Below are positions 46,901 through 59,929 of a stretch of DNA of 64,000 bases, piece by piece; the stretch's first letter is position 1, and every line of letters starts with the position of its first letter. A program made the translations under genes and the position numbers. The stretch covers positions 15,989,060 through 16,053,059 of the forward strand of contig OX442314.1 of the NCBI GenBank assembly GCA_949358305.1, in the 5' to 3' direction. Under the pieces are notes generated by a model, which made no database searches, had not been told where the DNA came from, and worked only from the letters and a program-made list of their open reading frames with translations. The DNA comes from Strigamia acuminata. Its lineage: Eukaryota; Arthropoda; Chilopoda; Geophilomorpha; Linotaeniidae.

Positions 46901-49900
46901 AAACAACAATTTTCTGCAAGTGTTGAAATGTGTTGGATTAAATGCGCAGTACACATTATGCATAAAGTATTAGCAAAGTTAATTTACGCCATCAAACTCG
47001 TTATCATTATCGTCATTTCAGCTTGTTTCATCATCAAGATTCATTAAGGAGACAAACGAAAACATTGGCTTTAAGAGCATCTCGTTGAGCTCGTTGCAAA
47101 TGCTTCATTTAATTTATTTGCCCGCAAATGACCTGGTCTGATGAGAACCTGCACACCCTCTGCCATTCCATTTCTATGCACAGGGTGAAAATTCTTGAGA
47201 TACTTTGCAAACAATATTACAGGCCCGCAACACGAGTGCTGCTTACTCATCTTGCTTTATTAAACCAACCCCAAACACAGGTGATGTGTAAAACTTTTAA
47301 AACGCCCACTGTCTTTGGCCCAACAGGCGAAAGGACATTGCATGACTTCATTATCAGTGCTCTTTGAGCTGCCCTTTCAGCCTGACCTGAGTTACTAGAT
47401 GGCTTTGTTCTCGCATGAAACACAGGGACTGCGGGCAAAATTCTCCATTTCCTTCCTCCAGAGGGCTCAACCAGCTGACGCTCCGGTCCGAAATCGACCA
47501 TTTATTTTCATTTCATAGCAAGAGGCCTGAAGAGAAGTGTGGAAATAAAACACTTTGTCACATGTCTCCAAGATTGGACACATGGTAGTAATCAGGCTGA
47601 CACTTGTGTTCAGGTGCGCTAACATCGTTGGCAAATGACTTACAACGTCACTGCATAAAACATTTATGTGCTGGACTCTCCTTTTGTGGGTCTAATTTGT
47701 TCCACGTCAAATATTTAGGTCTCCCATCTCCCATTTTTTATCTACGCAGTCATTGGGTCGGGATTTTAATCAACATTTCAATCTTTGGAATGTAAAATGG
47801 AAAAGAAAAAAAAATCGATTTTACATCTTTGTCGTTTTCGATTTGAAAACACTTGAAACTCAATTTAGTCAACAAGCATGCATAAAAAAAATAAAAAAAA
47901 TACGGAGTAATAATTACCATATTGCCTCGATCTGTGGACGCAGCAACAATTCTTTTCCCTGACGAATTTGATACGGCGCTAATCCAATTACGCAACACAA
48001 ATCGCGCTAATTTGCTGCAGCATCGAATCAAAGAGATGCACTATGAAAAAGAAAAAAGATAAAACTTATGGAATAAGTTTTCATTTCTTAGTATTCAAAT
48101 TGATGCTCAAAAAATATAAATTGCATTTTTTTCTTCTATTTAATACAAAAGGAAATTTAATACTCTAAATTTTTATTTTTTTTTGAATTACATTTCAATT
48201 TATCCAGAATTCTGAATTTCTTCGAACAAAAAGTTTTTAATTATTCTTTACCGTATGTAAGGCTTATTTGAGTCTGATATCGAATTACGCTCGAAATCCA
48301 TACTTCACAAGTGCATTCAAACACAATCATACCGCATTCAACGTTATTTTTAAATGACAATGAAGCAGCTTGTAAAATATTTGAACCGACCTGGTAAACT
48401 AATGAAGATTAATAGGCCTACACCGTCGACTTAATCCAATTTTCTCGCTTGCTACCAGCTGTGCGCAGCTCGAAAAATCTAATTTCCACTCTTCAGCTTT
48501 ACTGCTTTACAATTTTACACGAGTTAATATCGCGAGCAATAGAGCATAGATACAAATTTCATCACAGATCAAAGGTAAAACATATAAACAACTAATCACA
48601 ATATCTGCTGAAAACTACTTTAAAATAAATACCTTACTTAACCTAATTGCCCCACGACTTCATTACTTCATTAGGACTTAGCAAATATTACTTAGAATTG
48701 CAAGTACAGGTTTATTTTAAAATCTCAATTGGCACGTTACATTGACAGTGCAGAAACCCGTTTAGTTCATTGCAAACAAGTCGTCAAAAATCCTCCTATT
48801 GGGTAATTAAAAGCAAATATTTGTTTTAATCATCGAAAATATTAGGGCTTCGGGCTAAATTTCAACCTAATTGTACCTTTTCTTTGACAATTTGTCGGCA
48901 AATTAAAAGAACTTATTATGCGCATGTCAGAGGTAACTCAAGAATCACAATGAGAAGTGAAGCAGTACAAATCTTCACTCAATTAAGACCGGTTCAATCT
49001 TGATTCTTTTAAAGCTAGTTCAATTAAAATCTGTTGCCAACAGGCTCATTGCCAGACTGAGATTGCTTGTTCTCTAACCCCAACAACACAATTCAAATGC
49101 ATGTGCTAATTTTTAAAGCCATTCAAAGCCCAACAAATGCCATTATTTTTATTGAAAGTTGATGAATAAAACTTGTGAAAGTTGAAACAAAACTTTCAAA
49201 TTTATCAATTCAACGATTTCAAAACGAATGAAAAGAAACCTGTCAAAAAAGAATTGATATAAATTGTGGGAAACAGAATCACCGCTTTTACATCAATGTC
49301 ATTTTTCTAGTTTTGTTCATATTTTTCATGCTTGTCTAAGTAATCAGACACGACATTCATCATAAGGTACAATTTGTACAATGGAAAATTCTGTTATCAG
49401 ATATTCATCCACTGGAAACAAACTGATACATAGTGTTTGTATGTTTCTGTATAAATATTCGGAGCGTGAATACAAAATAGAAATAACCATAAAAAAAATG
49501 TACAAAAAATCAATAAAAATTTTTTTCGAATAAAATTTGACTTAAGATGCAAGCTGACACGGATTTAATGAAGCTTCAAAATTTCTTTGTGCGCTTGAAT
49601 TGAATGAAAAGACTTGCGGATCAAATATGCGAAAGGATTTTTAAAAATATTAGTAATTGGGCAAACGTCCAGTGTTATAGTTAGGTAATCAAAATTCAAA
49701 ACCAGGGAAAATCTAGTAATAATAACATACCAACAAAAAAGTAATAAAATATGAAAGTTGAGCAATGAATCCTTTAATTTATCTTCTTGCTCAGCATTTA
49801 AAAGAAAAACCGTAAGAAGCCTCTTTTTGCTCATCATAACATTTCATATTTTCTAATTACTTCTAAAAAAATAAAAATAAAAATAAACTTTAAAGTAGCC

Positions 49901-50905
49901 AACAAGTTTGTAATTACAAGTTGCTATTGCAGTCTCACCGTCGAATTAAAAATGTAAAAAAAAAAAATTTAATATTTACAACTTTTTTAAATTGCAAAAC
50001 AGGCTTGTTGCACAATTAATTGTTGTTTTATTTATAAAGATATTCACTATTTGTCATACGAGCGTGGGCATGTGCGTGTGGGCAGAACTAGAAAGTGAAC
50101 TTTCAGATTGAATTTGGCATCGAGGTACTGGGTACAGACTGTATTAGCATTCATGCCATTTACTGTATACATAATACAATACATAAGCAGGTGTAGGTGT
50201 GGTTCTGTTTTGACCAAGTGCCAAGAACCTTTCAACCACGCCTTTTCTTGTTAAGTGAACACAAGTACCTTAAAATTCGTCAATATGATCGATCTACAAA
50301 TAAAATAAACTTGCTCTTTTCTTACTAAACTTTAAGCTTGACTTAAACCAAAAAAAAAATATCAATTCTATTAAAAGTTAAAATGGTATGTTACTTCGGC
50401 TTAAATACAAACAAACAAAAAATTAGAAATGGAATTGTTTACTTTATAAAATAAACAACCACTTATATGATTTGATTGTTTGGACAATTCATTCAGCTGA
50501 GAAAGAGAAAAAAAATATCAGAAAAAAAGCTATTTGTGGAAAAATAATGTACAAAGTACATTTGATTGAACCAACAAAACCAATGAATCCAATAAGAAGA
50601 AAGCGTTTAAACCATTGAACTTTAAAATTAGATTATGGGACCACGGATCTATTTACTAAAGTACGGGTACCAATGTTGTTGTTTTTTCAGCGGCAAAGTT
50701 ATTGGTTTATTTTTCAAAAAACAACTGAAGTTTTAGCTTTTTCAGACTTTCAAGCCACAGCAAGAATTTACATACGTCTGAAATGAGACGAGCTGCGGAG
50801 CATGACTGAAACAATGCAGACGCACAGTGCATTTTGGGCCTGGTAACCCACACAAATGAACAATACAAATTTGACATTTACATGTTTGTTCAATTTTGCA
50901 AACTT
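43992..50905. other. Gene desert, about 6.9 kb
   Basis: Read on both strands. Only short open frames without recognisable domains, AT-rich simple sequence and poly-A/T runs. The segment 47100-47520 is less AT-rich, but its frames (47128-47367 plus, 47247-47501 minus) show no family signature. Upstream exons or enhancers of the GPCR could be here but cannot be shown. Confidence 0.5.
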
Positions 50906-50998
50906 TGTGATGCGTGAGTCTGTGCATCTACTCTAATAATTAATATTCTCTAATTTATTTAAGTTTAATGTGTTAGTTTTAAGATTTAATATAAAATA

Positions 50999-52000
50999 TG
51001 CTGCCTTGGGATATTCCAAACAAAGAGTTAAATTAACTAAGTCCCGGAATTGAAGTGGCAAAACCAGTTCAATGCCGTTTCAGATCTTCTATCGATTACT
51101 TGGCCTCAAAAGTAATGTCTAGGGATTAAATGAGTGATACAAGAATAAGTTTCAAATGAATAAATGTTTATTAAAGTTAAACAAAGATTATAAGTTGCAA
51201 TGAAACAAAGCAGTAAAAGAAACGCGCGAGAAACAACGAGCGTTGTTCACGCGCGACAAATGGCGGCAACAAATTGCCGCGCGATGTGTAAAGACTCAAA
51301 AGATGTGAAATCTTGCAATTTCAAGGTGTTTGTTCGGCTAAGGAGCCAGAACAGTGGCTAGAGGGAACTAGGCCTCTGGAGAAACATGGGTTTGAACCAC
51401 GAGTTGAAGCGGAAAATTCTCCATGGAAGATCGAATAAAACCGGCGAAATGTTGATTGGTGCCGCGGCTGAATCCAGTCTTCTCGTCTGCAGAAATTCGC
51501 AAAATACCGTCAACTCAGGAGCAGGATCGGTCTTCGAATGTCGTCGGAAGCAGCAGGTGTTCAGTCTGCAGCCCTTGGTCGAAGAGGTCCGGTAGAGGGT
51601 TTATATGATGCATCAGACAAATCGGGTTGAATCTTTGTTGAACTCACAAATCACCGGTCAGAACAATGCGTTATTAGCAGAGCTATGACAACGTGGTGAA
51701 GGTAATGAGTGGTAGGCAAAGAGTGAGTAATAACAAAATATTACTCCAAAATCTGGCCGGAAAATTGGCCAATAAGCATGCATGGTCCGTGTCTGGTACA
51801 CTTCTTGCCTAGCAAAGGTGCTCATTAGGGGCTAGCCACAGCAACCCCCTAATTTTGGCAGTATCGTTACCATGGTAGATGTAACAGCTTTTATCGAATA
51901 GCCGATAGCATAGGCAAAAGCGAAATAAATACATTATAATTATTACATAATATCAACAAATTTTATCCAAAATGTCATGAGGACATTTGGGGTCATAACA
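50999..52000. mobile_element. Nested solo LTR (1002 bp)
   Basis: Begins TGCTGCCTTGG and ends GGTCATAACA (TG...CA), flanked by AATA at 50995-50998 and 52001-52004. Removing it restores the neighbouring LTR sequence as seen in the copy at 53921 onward. The 69-codon frame at 51386-51595 lies inside it and is not taken as a gene. Confidence 0.75.
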
Positions 52001-52119
52001 AATATTATGTTATATTAAAACTGAATTGTGAAAGTGATATAGAGACACCAGAGCATCAAGAAAAATGATCAGAATGAAACAAAAACCAGGAGAAAAACAA
52101 ATTGATTGTTACGTAATTT

Positions 52120-52490
52120 GAGGACATCAGCCTTTGTAAACTTTAAAATAGATGGAATAATTGGTACTTTTTTCATTGACACAGGATCAGATTCTACTCT
52201 AATTTCAAAGCTATTTTGGAAAAAAAATAAACATTACTAAAAAGTTTAAATTAAAGCAAGTTAGCCAAGTGGAGAGTGTAACCGGACACCCACTTTCAAT
52301 GGTTGGAAAGTGTAAAATTTGGAAGTAAAAAGTACACAAAGACTGTTGCCATATGTAATGATAATTATATCTCACCAGCAGAGGGATTTTTCGGAAATGA
52401 TATTGTTTTTGGTTTGAACATGAGTATATTGAGAGAAACAAAAGTAAAGAGTTCTTTGCTGAAGATTCGAATTGATGGTGTTGGATAAAG
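52120..52490 (+). pseudogene. Retroelement aspartic protease remnant
   Basis: Frame with VNFKIDGIIGTFFIDTGSDS then TLIS, where DTGS is the retropepsin active site. After a frameshift the downstream frame gives AICNDNYISPAEGFFGNDIV, like the C-terminal half of retropepsins. Stops and frameshifts make it non-functional. Confidence 0.7.
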
Positions 52491-52773
52491 AAGGATTGGA
52501 CTCAGAACACGACCATTGACTTCAAGCTTATTTGCATAAGTGTTTAATGAGTTTATGACACTGGTGACGCTTCAATCGTCAGCGTCACAAATTAACATAC
52601 ATGTAACAGAATTGGACTGTAGATCACTCCGAAAAGATCTTGAGAGTGCAAGGAGAAAGTTTATCACTTTTCTTTTCTATTACACAGGCAAGAAAAGTAA
52701 ATAAGAAACTAAAAGCTACTACAACGAATAAGATGAGAGTATGTCGTGTTATAATACGAGCAGTTGTAGATTA

Positions 52774-52966
52774 CCGTATTTTACCAAATAAGAGCCGCGG
52801 CTCTTATTCAAAACTGCCACTATGAGCTGCGGCTTTAATTCGGGGGCAGCTCCAATTCTGGGGCGGCTCTTATTTTAAATAGTGGCCAATATCTTACTGT
52901 TACGTTCATTGAACGTATGTAGCCGCGGCTACAATTCGAGGGTGACTCTTATTCGGTAAAATACGG
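52774..52966. mobile_element. MITE, 193 bp, inside retroelement remnant
   Basis: Ends CCGTATTTTACCAAATAAGA and CTTATTCGGTAAAATACGG (inverted), flanked by TA. Interior GC-rich motifs GAGCCGCGGCTC and GCCGCGGC are repeated in both orientations. Confidence 0.8.
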
Positions 52967-53094
52967 TACATACTTTCGGCGTAAAGCCAATTTATAATAA
53001 TGGGTCAAATTCCAAAACATGGGTGGAAGCAAGATAAGGGCATAGTAGAAAGTAACACTATCAGAAAAGTCAAGAGTAATTTTGTTAGCAAATT

Positions 53095-53335
53095 ATCTAG
53101 AGGTTTGTGCACTTATGCGCATTGAGAAGTGTTATATGACACCTTATCATCCAATGAGTAACGATGTTTGTGAAAGAGTAAATAAGACAATTGTTAAAAT
53201 ATTGACACATTATGTTGAAAATGATAAAAAAGATTGACCATAATGCATTCAATTTGCGCAATTTGCAGTGAACATTGCTGTGCATGAATCAACAGGAGAG
53301 ACGCCACACTTTCTGTTTGTGGTGATATCAAATGT
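53095..53335 (+). pseudogene. Retroelement integrase remnant
   Basis: MTPYHPMSNDVCERVNKTIV followed by KILTHYVEND resembles the catalytic-Glu region of retroviral-type integrases (TPYHPQSNG...ER..N). A stop follows, and another frame continues with AVNIAVHESTGETPHFLF. Broken. Confidence 0.7.
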
Positions 53336-53490
53336 ACTATTTATATTCGAATTATCACCACTAAAAATATTTATTATTTTTAATAAGTCTGGCTTGGGCA
53401 CATGCCAAACCAGCCTGCTGTGTCTTGGGAGTGAAAACTCCCTAAGCATATCTCATCCCAATTTGGCTGGGGTGGGTTGCAAATTAACTG

Positions 53491-53523
53491 TTTTGGTGCA
53501 ATAATTCTTTTGTTGCACCAAAA
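53491..53523. repeat. Hairpin, 11-bp stem
   Basis: TTTTGGTGCAA and its exact reverse complement around an 11-nt loop, within the degraded retroelement. Confidence 0.6.
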
Positions 53524-53907
53524 TGCGCTCATTGCGCATATCGGCTGCTCAGATCCAACGTGTGCCGGGCTCAACCTTAGAGTTTTGGCACACTCTTGAT
53601 TTTACCAACAAACAAACAACACACCTTGTCATTGCTCTGCCAATTCCGGCAGTATTGACCGTGTTACGTTTTGTGTAAATTGAGACATTTTGCTGTATTC
53701 GCTTCGTTAGCAAATCCAGCATTTTTCAGTGTGTATGAACACGTACATAAACTAACATGGACCATTTACAATAGTAAAACAGACTAGTCCTATTAATTTT
53801 GAATTACAAGGAATTTTACGAAGCAGAAGTTGCATTTACATGCGAATGAAAAGAGGTTGGTCACCTCCAGAGTCAGCTGAAGATTTAAGTAATAAAGAGG
53901 CCCAGGC

Positions 53908-53920
53908 AGAAGAAGGGAGG
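53908..53920 (+). other. Polypurine tract of LTR element
   Basis: AGAAGAAGGGAGG immediately before the TGTGATG start of the 3' LTR; the expected plus-strand primer site. Confidence 0.7.
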
Positions 53921-54602
53921 TGTGATGCATGAGTCTATGCATCTACTCTAATAATTAATATTCTTTGATTTATTTAATTATAATGTGTTAGTTTTAAGAT
54001 TTAATCCAAAATATTAGTGTTATATTAGAACTGAATTGTAAAAGTGATATTGAAAAAAATTATATGATATGCGAGTATTAAATTATGGACAAGAACAATG
54101 AATAATGTGTCTGACTAAAAAATGACAATGAGATATCAACCAGCAATGCACCGGTCAAATAACAAGGGGACAAAAAACTGCAACAGTAAACAACAGTTGT
54201 GAACGAAGTCTTGTGTGAGCAGGATCAGGTATTTGAGTGTTGAGCCCTAGGCCTAAGTGTTTTTGTGTTAGTGTATTGTGCCAAAGATGCTAGCAAATGG
54301 AAATCATCCAGAAGCATTCACTACAAGAGACGATTCCTGTAAAACAACTGAACAGTAACTGTTGTGTGAAGAATAGTAGGCTTTATTTTAAGCTATTTTT
54401 ATCTTACTTTGTATATATTGTTGCTTTCTTAATTATTAAACTTTTGTTAATGTTTTCAGAAACTCTGATGAAAGTACTTTAAGTGTGAACTAGAGCATTA
54501 TTCGTGAGATACATTAAGCCACACCTAGCCACATTGAATACGATCAGGGATAATCTGTATTTTAAAAAAAGAATAACTAGGTACCTTATTAACTATAAAA
54601 TT

Positions 54603-54675
54603 ATGCCAGAAGTAAACAACAGAGCTTACATCACCGACAAGCTAAGCGTGAAGTCAGGAACAACATTCGTTCCAG
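54603..54675 (+). CDS. Possible orphan first coding exon (galectin-like?)
   Basis: ATG opens MPEVNNRAYITDKLSVKSGT then TFVP, ending at a strong donor CAG|GTAAGT in phase 1. The text resembles the start of small galectin-type domains, but no later exon with galectin sugar-binding motifs was found in the next 5 kb. It may be a partial duplicate or a chance frame. Confidence 0.25.
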
Positions 54676-57600
54676 GTAAGTAACCGTATAAACGTTTGTA
54701 GTGGAATTATTGCCTCGTAACAATTTGTTGAAATTGTTTACTTACTTCACAATTTCATTTAAAAAAATAAATAATAAATACTGAAAAGGAAAGGAATAAA
54801 CGGCTTTTCGCTCCGCTACTCAGCTGGAACCAATAAAGTGAAAAGAGAAAAAGAAATAGCTAAACTTTAGGTCCTGACCCATTTTCCCGCTACTTGCATT
54901 CATAATGTCCCAATAAATTTTACTTTAGGGGTAAAGATTACGAGATCCAGAGCAGCTAATATTTAAAACCTATTCGCACACACCTATATTCTGTGCTACT
55001 GTCTCAGATTAGCAATCCAATGCCAAAAAATAATACAAAAAAATTTCCCCAGTGACTGTTTTCGTATATCTTAAAGTCTTAAATTGGATTTTTTTTTTTA
55101 AAAAAAAGAAAAAATAATCCATTTACTGATTGTTTGTCCGCTACGTATTATGTTTCTTTTAAAAACAAGTTTTTTATTTCCCTGGAAAATATTGCTATTT
55201 GAAACCCTGTACTAACGGTCCAACCAAACACACAGAAAAGGTAATTACGTCCTCGATCTGAGTTTTTTTGTGCTGTATCTGATTTATTGCAGAAATAAAG
55301 CAGTCAAGTGAACTCGCACGAATTCATAGTTACAAAAGCCTTGTGAAACTTTGCGAAACAAAGCTTTTCGCCCTTGACGTCATTGTGAAGCATGTTTTCC
55401 ATGTTGTTTCACTGCACGTTTAGTCTTAATGGAAGACAACAGATGTGACAATTGTCTGTTTACTTCGACCAAATTACTTTCTTTCGACCATTTGAAATTA
55501 AATAGCTTGTCATTTTGTTCTTTAAGTGTGGTAAAAACTTTAGAAACTATAAAAAATTAATTTTTTTAAAACAAAATCCCTACGTAACTATAAAAATTCA
55601 TCTTTAATTTTCATTAATTCGTGCAACAGAATTAAATGGATCAATTTAAAAAAAATATGTAATTAGACATTGAGTTGTCCCAAGATGCACACTTTTAAGT
55701 CATATGGGCATACCCTTGTTTTATAAACGTGGTGTCGCTGTGTCAAGCCGAAGGTGCACTTCTAAAGTTCTAAGTGAGGTGAATCGTGAGCGAAAACTGC
55801 GGGCGCAGCGATAGTGAACAAAATGTTTTCACGTACGAAAAAGAAGAAAAAAAAAGAAAAAGGTAACCGATTTAGTGCACGACACGATGCCAAAAAAGTG
55901 TTTTTCAAGATGAGTGAATTCTTTTTAAATGTGTAAACAACTTAGAGGTGTACTACTAAGTGAAACAAGTGACTGAGCCAAGTTTTTTTTTTACTTAACT
56001 CCATTAGGCTATTTTCATGTGAAATCATGTGAAAGACTTAAAGCAGCACTTTAAGTTGCACATTCGCACCTAAAAAAGACATTAGTGCATCTAATACGTG
56101 GACTTTACTTTGCATCTTAAAGCTATGCATCCTGAGACACTGTTTTACACTTAACTTCACTCGTTGGTGACACATTATACTATAAACTCCATATATCGAT
56201 ATCCATAAAATATATTTCATTAACTTTTTTGTTTTTTTTACATATCTCATGGCTAATCCTTCATTTTTGTTTGTCTAAATACTGTGTAGATTTGCTATCT
56301 TAAAGCTACAGACATATTTTTTTCATTTTTTAATCTTACCAGCCATTTACATTTTCTATCCAGGCCTATCTTCCACGTGCAGCCTACAAAGATAAAAGCA
56401 AAAACTTTACAACTCGTTTTAGCGTGCTCACAACCATATACATTCTTCATGACTAAAATAAAGCAAAAAAAATAAAATAAAAGTTTGATAATTGTTTTAA
56501 AGGTTAATTGTAGGCAATAAAACTAAATGGTGGGTTGTAAATCTGACAGAATTCCCCTTTAAACGATTGAATTTTGTAAAATTGGTCCTAGTAAGATAGG
56601 TTATCGTCGTCATTGCCCATACAGATTGTACTAAAAGACCTCGAAAAACCGCAATCATTCTTTCATTTCGCTGCAAGGATAAGGATAAATTGAAGCAATT
56701 TGACGTCTTTCAAATTGGAACTGTGCAATTACTAGAAAACCAAAAAAATCCCAAATTTAAAAAATAAATTAACAGACTTTGAAATCTTTATTGTGATTTT
56801 TGACAGAAGATATAAAGGGAGTTAGTAATTTCGTATGAGTTATACCACTCGTGTAAAGCACTAATGCCTTAATTTATTTTAATCTGACTATTTGCATTCT
56901 CACCACGGGTTTGTTTTCGTGGAAATAAATTGACACTTGATTATTGGACTCTACGTCAAAATCATGTTTAGTTAAACGAGCTGTTGATGCCGCATTTTAT
57001 CTTTAATTCTCTTTCAGATTAGACAATAATAGACTAATTCCTAGCCACAAACTTATCGTTCCACTCCCTAAATTTGCATATAAATTATTATCCATAAGGT
57101 AATTGCATTGCAAACGACAAAAAAGATAAAAATAATACTTAGATTAAGCATGAAACGTGTACTGAAAGTCTTGCTTTTAGCTTCTTTCACTGCACTTACA
57201 GAAAAACAGATAAAAAATCAATGCAATCCTCTGTTTGTTAAGTATTCTGCGCAACAGAGTTAATGACTCACTTGAGAAAATTTTTACTTTGGCTGAATAA
57301 AATATATGGTGAAGCTCCAGGAGGAGTTGTGTGTAAACATTTCAGAAATGTATAGTGTGCGCTTAGTAAATAATTAAATTCAGTTTAAAAATAAAACTTG
57401 AAATTGTTGCAAAATTCTCTTCTTTCTTAGAATAAGACTTTCCATTTCCGCGTAACCAAATTTTATGTTTAATAAAAAAAAACCAGAATAGCAATAAAAT
57501 TATACTTTGAATTCGCGGTCTTTGTATGAATAAAGTATCAAAAAGGGTGAGTAAATATTGGCATTGACGTCCTACACCTTTTAAAGTGTAAGATAAAAGG

Positions 57601-58151
57601 AATTGAATAAAATAGCTATTAATAAAAAAAACATTATTCTGTTGTTATTTTTCTTCCTTTCTTTTGTTCTAGTTTTACAATGAACGCATGCTTTTGTCAC
57701 AAAAGAAACATTTTTTTTAAAAAACCGCCTTCTGTAAACACAAACATTATAATTTTTTTATTTGTATTTTAATTTTATGATAGAAAGCTTTTAAGCATGT
57801 TCCTTGCATGGTGCACACATGGAAAGGTCCAAAGGCTCTCTGAGTCTCTGCTGTAAAATATGACGAAGATCGTTTAAATACTAAATGCTTGGTAAAAATT
57901 GTAAAAAAGAAATTACAATAGCTGTGAAATAGAACATTTTCACGATTCTCGTCTATAGCGTTTATAACGTCATGATAAAACAATCTACTTGATAATAATA
58001 ATAATAAATTCTAATTTTCATCGGTGCTGTAATTTAAACACGCTTAAAAACGTTTCAGGAATTTATATTTATCTTCTTTTAAATCTTCGAAGAGTTTTGT
58101 AAACAATTTAATTTTGCTATTTCAATTCATATCATCGCGAACAGTGAAAGA
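54676..58151. other. Gene-free stretch
   Basis: AT-rich sequence read on both strands with only short unsupported frames. No domain, tRNA or clear repeat element recognised. Confidence 0.45.
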
Positions 58152-58293
58152 GTTGGCCCCCCAAGTATATGTCCAATCAAAAAAAATTATTGGACTAGAT
58201 AGCCCTTTCAATGGACCAAATGGAACTGTGATCTGTTTTGATTGGACTCACTTTGTTCCTATCACTTTTTCGAATTTTATCTTGTGGGCCAAC
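58152..58293. mobile_element. Short MITE with GTTGGCCC ends
   Basis: Begins GTTGGCCCCCCAAGTATATG and ends GGGCCAAC. Its first 52 bp recur exactly, inverted, at 62688-62739, showing a dispersed repeat. Confidence 0.6.
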
Positions 58294-58628
58294 TTCATGC
58301 CATCGATATGACGGCACGGCTTTCTTAATCCGCTTCCGATGTACAGGAAGAAAATGGCGAGAAGTTAACCCACGAACGAATCATTGATTCGAAAGTAATG
58401 TGCTGAATTTAAAAATGTGTTTATTTTTATTTTTATTCTAAATCAATTGCACGAAAACATGCGTGTTTTTATTTTTATCCTTTATACTTATTTTTTATTT
58501 TTATAAATATTCTTCCTGGTAGTGAGTTGAACGACAAATGTTACTGCGTTCAAATTTAAAGACAACAAAGCTGCATTATTTTGACATATGGCGGCAATAA
58601 ATCCCTTCATGTAGGAAACACCTACAAA

Positions 58629-59046
58629 GGACGATCAGTTCAGGACCTCACATCACATCCGCTATTTCTTTGAAATCCAAGTTGTCCCGCATTGTTAAAA
58701 CATTTTGCTGGCAAATGGCAAACAACTGACATCCGGTATTTACATTTTTGGCAGACGTTACAACTACAGTTCAATTTTATTTAACGTTTGATTTAAAAAT
58801 AATGCCTGAAAATTATTTCTTGTATTCTTAGATATTATTTTTAAATCAAACGTTAAATAAAATTGAACTACAGTTATAACGTTCGCCAAAAATGTAAATG
58901 CAGGATGTCAGTTGTCCGCCATTTGCCTGGAAAATAACCTCATTTTGCACAGTTTCGGCCGGGTGGCGCCACGATTACAAGACAGAATCGCATTACAGTC
59001 TAACAATTAAATTGCGCTAGATGTGAAGTCCTGTAGTTGATCGTCC
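58629..59046. mobile_element. Long foldback element
   Basis: Inner arms 58716-58808 and 58846-58930 are near-perfect inverted copies (for example TTCAATTTTATTTAACGTTT and its complement). Outer parts continue the symmetry (GGACGATCA at 58629, TGATCGTCC at 59038). No coding capacity. Confidence 0.75.
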
Positions 59047-59501
59047 TAGGAAATACTAACTGCTTTTATTTGTTATTTTCGTTTGTGCAAATTATTGCAT
59101 ACCTAGTGTCAACATTGTATTTTACCCTCTTCTAACAGGGAAGGAAATGCTATTTTTGCAACAATACAATCCAAACGAATCTCTTTTGGGTTTAATGTTT
59201 TATCTCGTCCAAAGTGTGATATCTTGTCCATCATTTTTTATGGTTGTGATAAGTCTGGAATAAAGTGTTAACACTTCCGGCAGAGTTTCATTAATTAAAA
59301 ATGAAACAATCTTGTCAGGTGATTATGGCGTCAGCTGTAGCCAGAAGCATAGTTGCTACCTACAGGCGCTTCATGTGTTATTAGCCGTATTATGTACGTC
59401 ATGTGTACGTACAAAATATCCTGATTGGTCAACATTTTAAGTTTAAACAAAAATGCTAGATAAAGCTGAAAAGTTTTGAAGAAAAATTGGCATACGCCAT
59501 A

Positions 59502-59926
59502 CAGTGGGGGGCATCATGTTGATTCTCAGGAAAATTAATGAAATTTTAACTGGATACTTGTACAACATCCTACTTTATTCAACTACAATTTTATCAAAAT
59601 CTATCCATTAGCTCTGAAGAAAAAAAATTATTTTTTGAAGTGACATCAAAAATTAAGAGGCAAAAGTAAGTTAACAAACTCTGTTAGCCATCGAGAAACC
59701 TTACAACAATGTCTCTTAACGCTTTGTTGGCCCTCCTTTAGCTTGTAGTATTGCTTTCAATTATTCAGCCATACTTTCAAGCAATTTCAGTAGCATTAAT
59801 GGAGATATTTTACACCAAACATCAAGAAATGCTAATTTCAACCACGGAGCATTTATTTTCAACTCTAAGAGGAACTTTTTGGTCCAAATCAAGAAATCAT
59901 CTCATAAATGTTCAATCGGATTAAGG
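59502..59926 (-). pseudogene. Tc1-like transposase 3' fragment
   Basis: On the minus strand from 59926: LNPIEH, a stop in place of Trp, then DDFLIWTKKFLLELKI and, after about 50 residues, a second stop, then LKAILQAKGGPTKR and the end. The LNPIE(H/N)LW-D/E motif is the last catalytic region of Tc1 transposases. An end-like CAGTGGGGGGCA preceded by TA is at 59502. The 5' part is missing. Confidence 0.7.
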
Positions 59927-59929
59927 TTA

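Larger units (their letters stand above)
50906..54540 (+). mobile_element. Degraded LTR retrotransposon with nested insertions
   Basis: A 5' LTR piece starting TGTGATGCGTGAGTCTGTGC (50906) is repeated at 53921 (TGTGATGCATGAGTCTATGC), where a polypurine tract (AGAAGAAGGGAGG) precedes it. Between them lie remnants of protease and integrase. The 5' LTR is split by a solo LTR (50999-52000) and the interior by a MITE (52774-52966). The right end is uncertain (possibly near CCTAGCCACA at 54523-54532). Order of pieces and the single integrase core suggest a Ty3-like or BEL-like element. Confidence 0.7.

Noticed and set aside
47128-47501. Two overlapping frames on opposite strands in the gene desert
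   Set aside because: No family motif, no splice context, mutually antisense.
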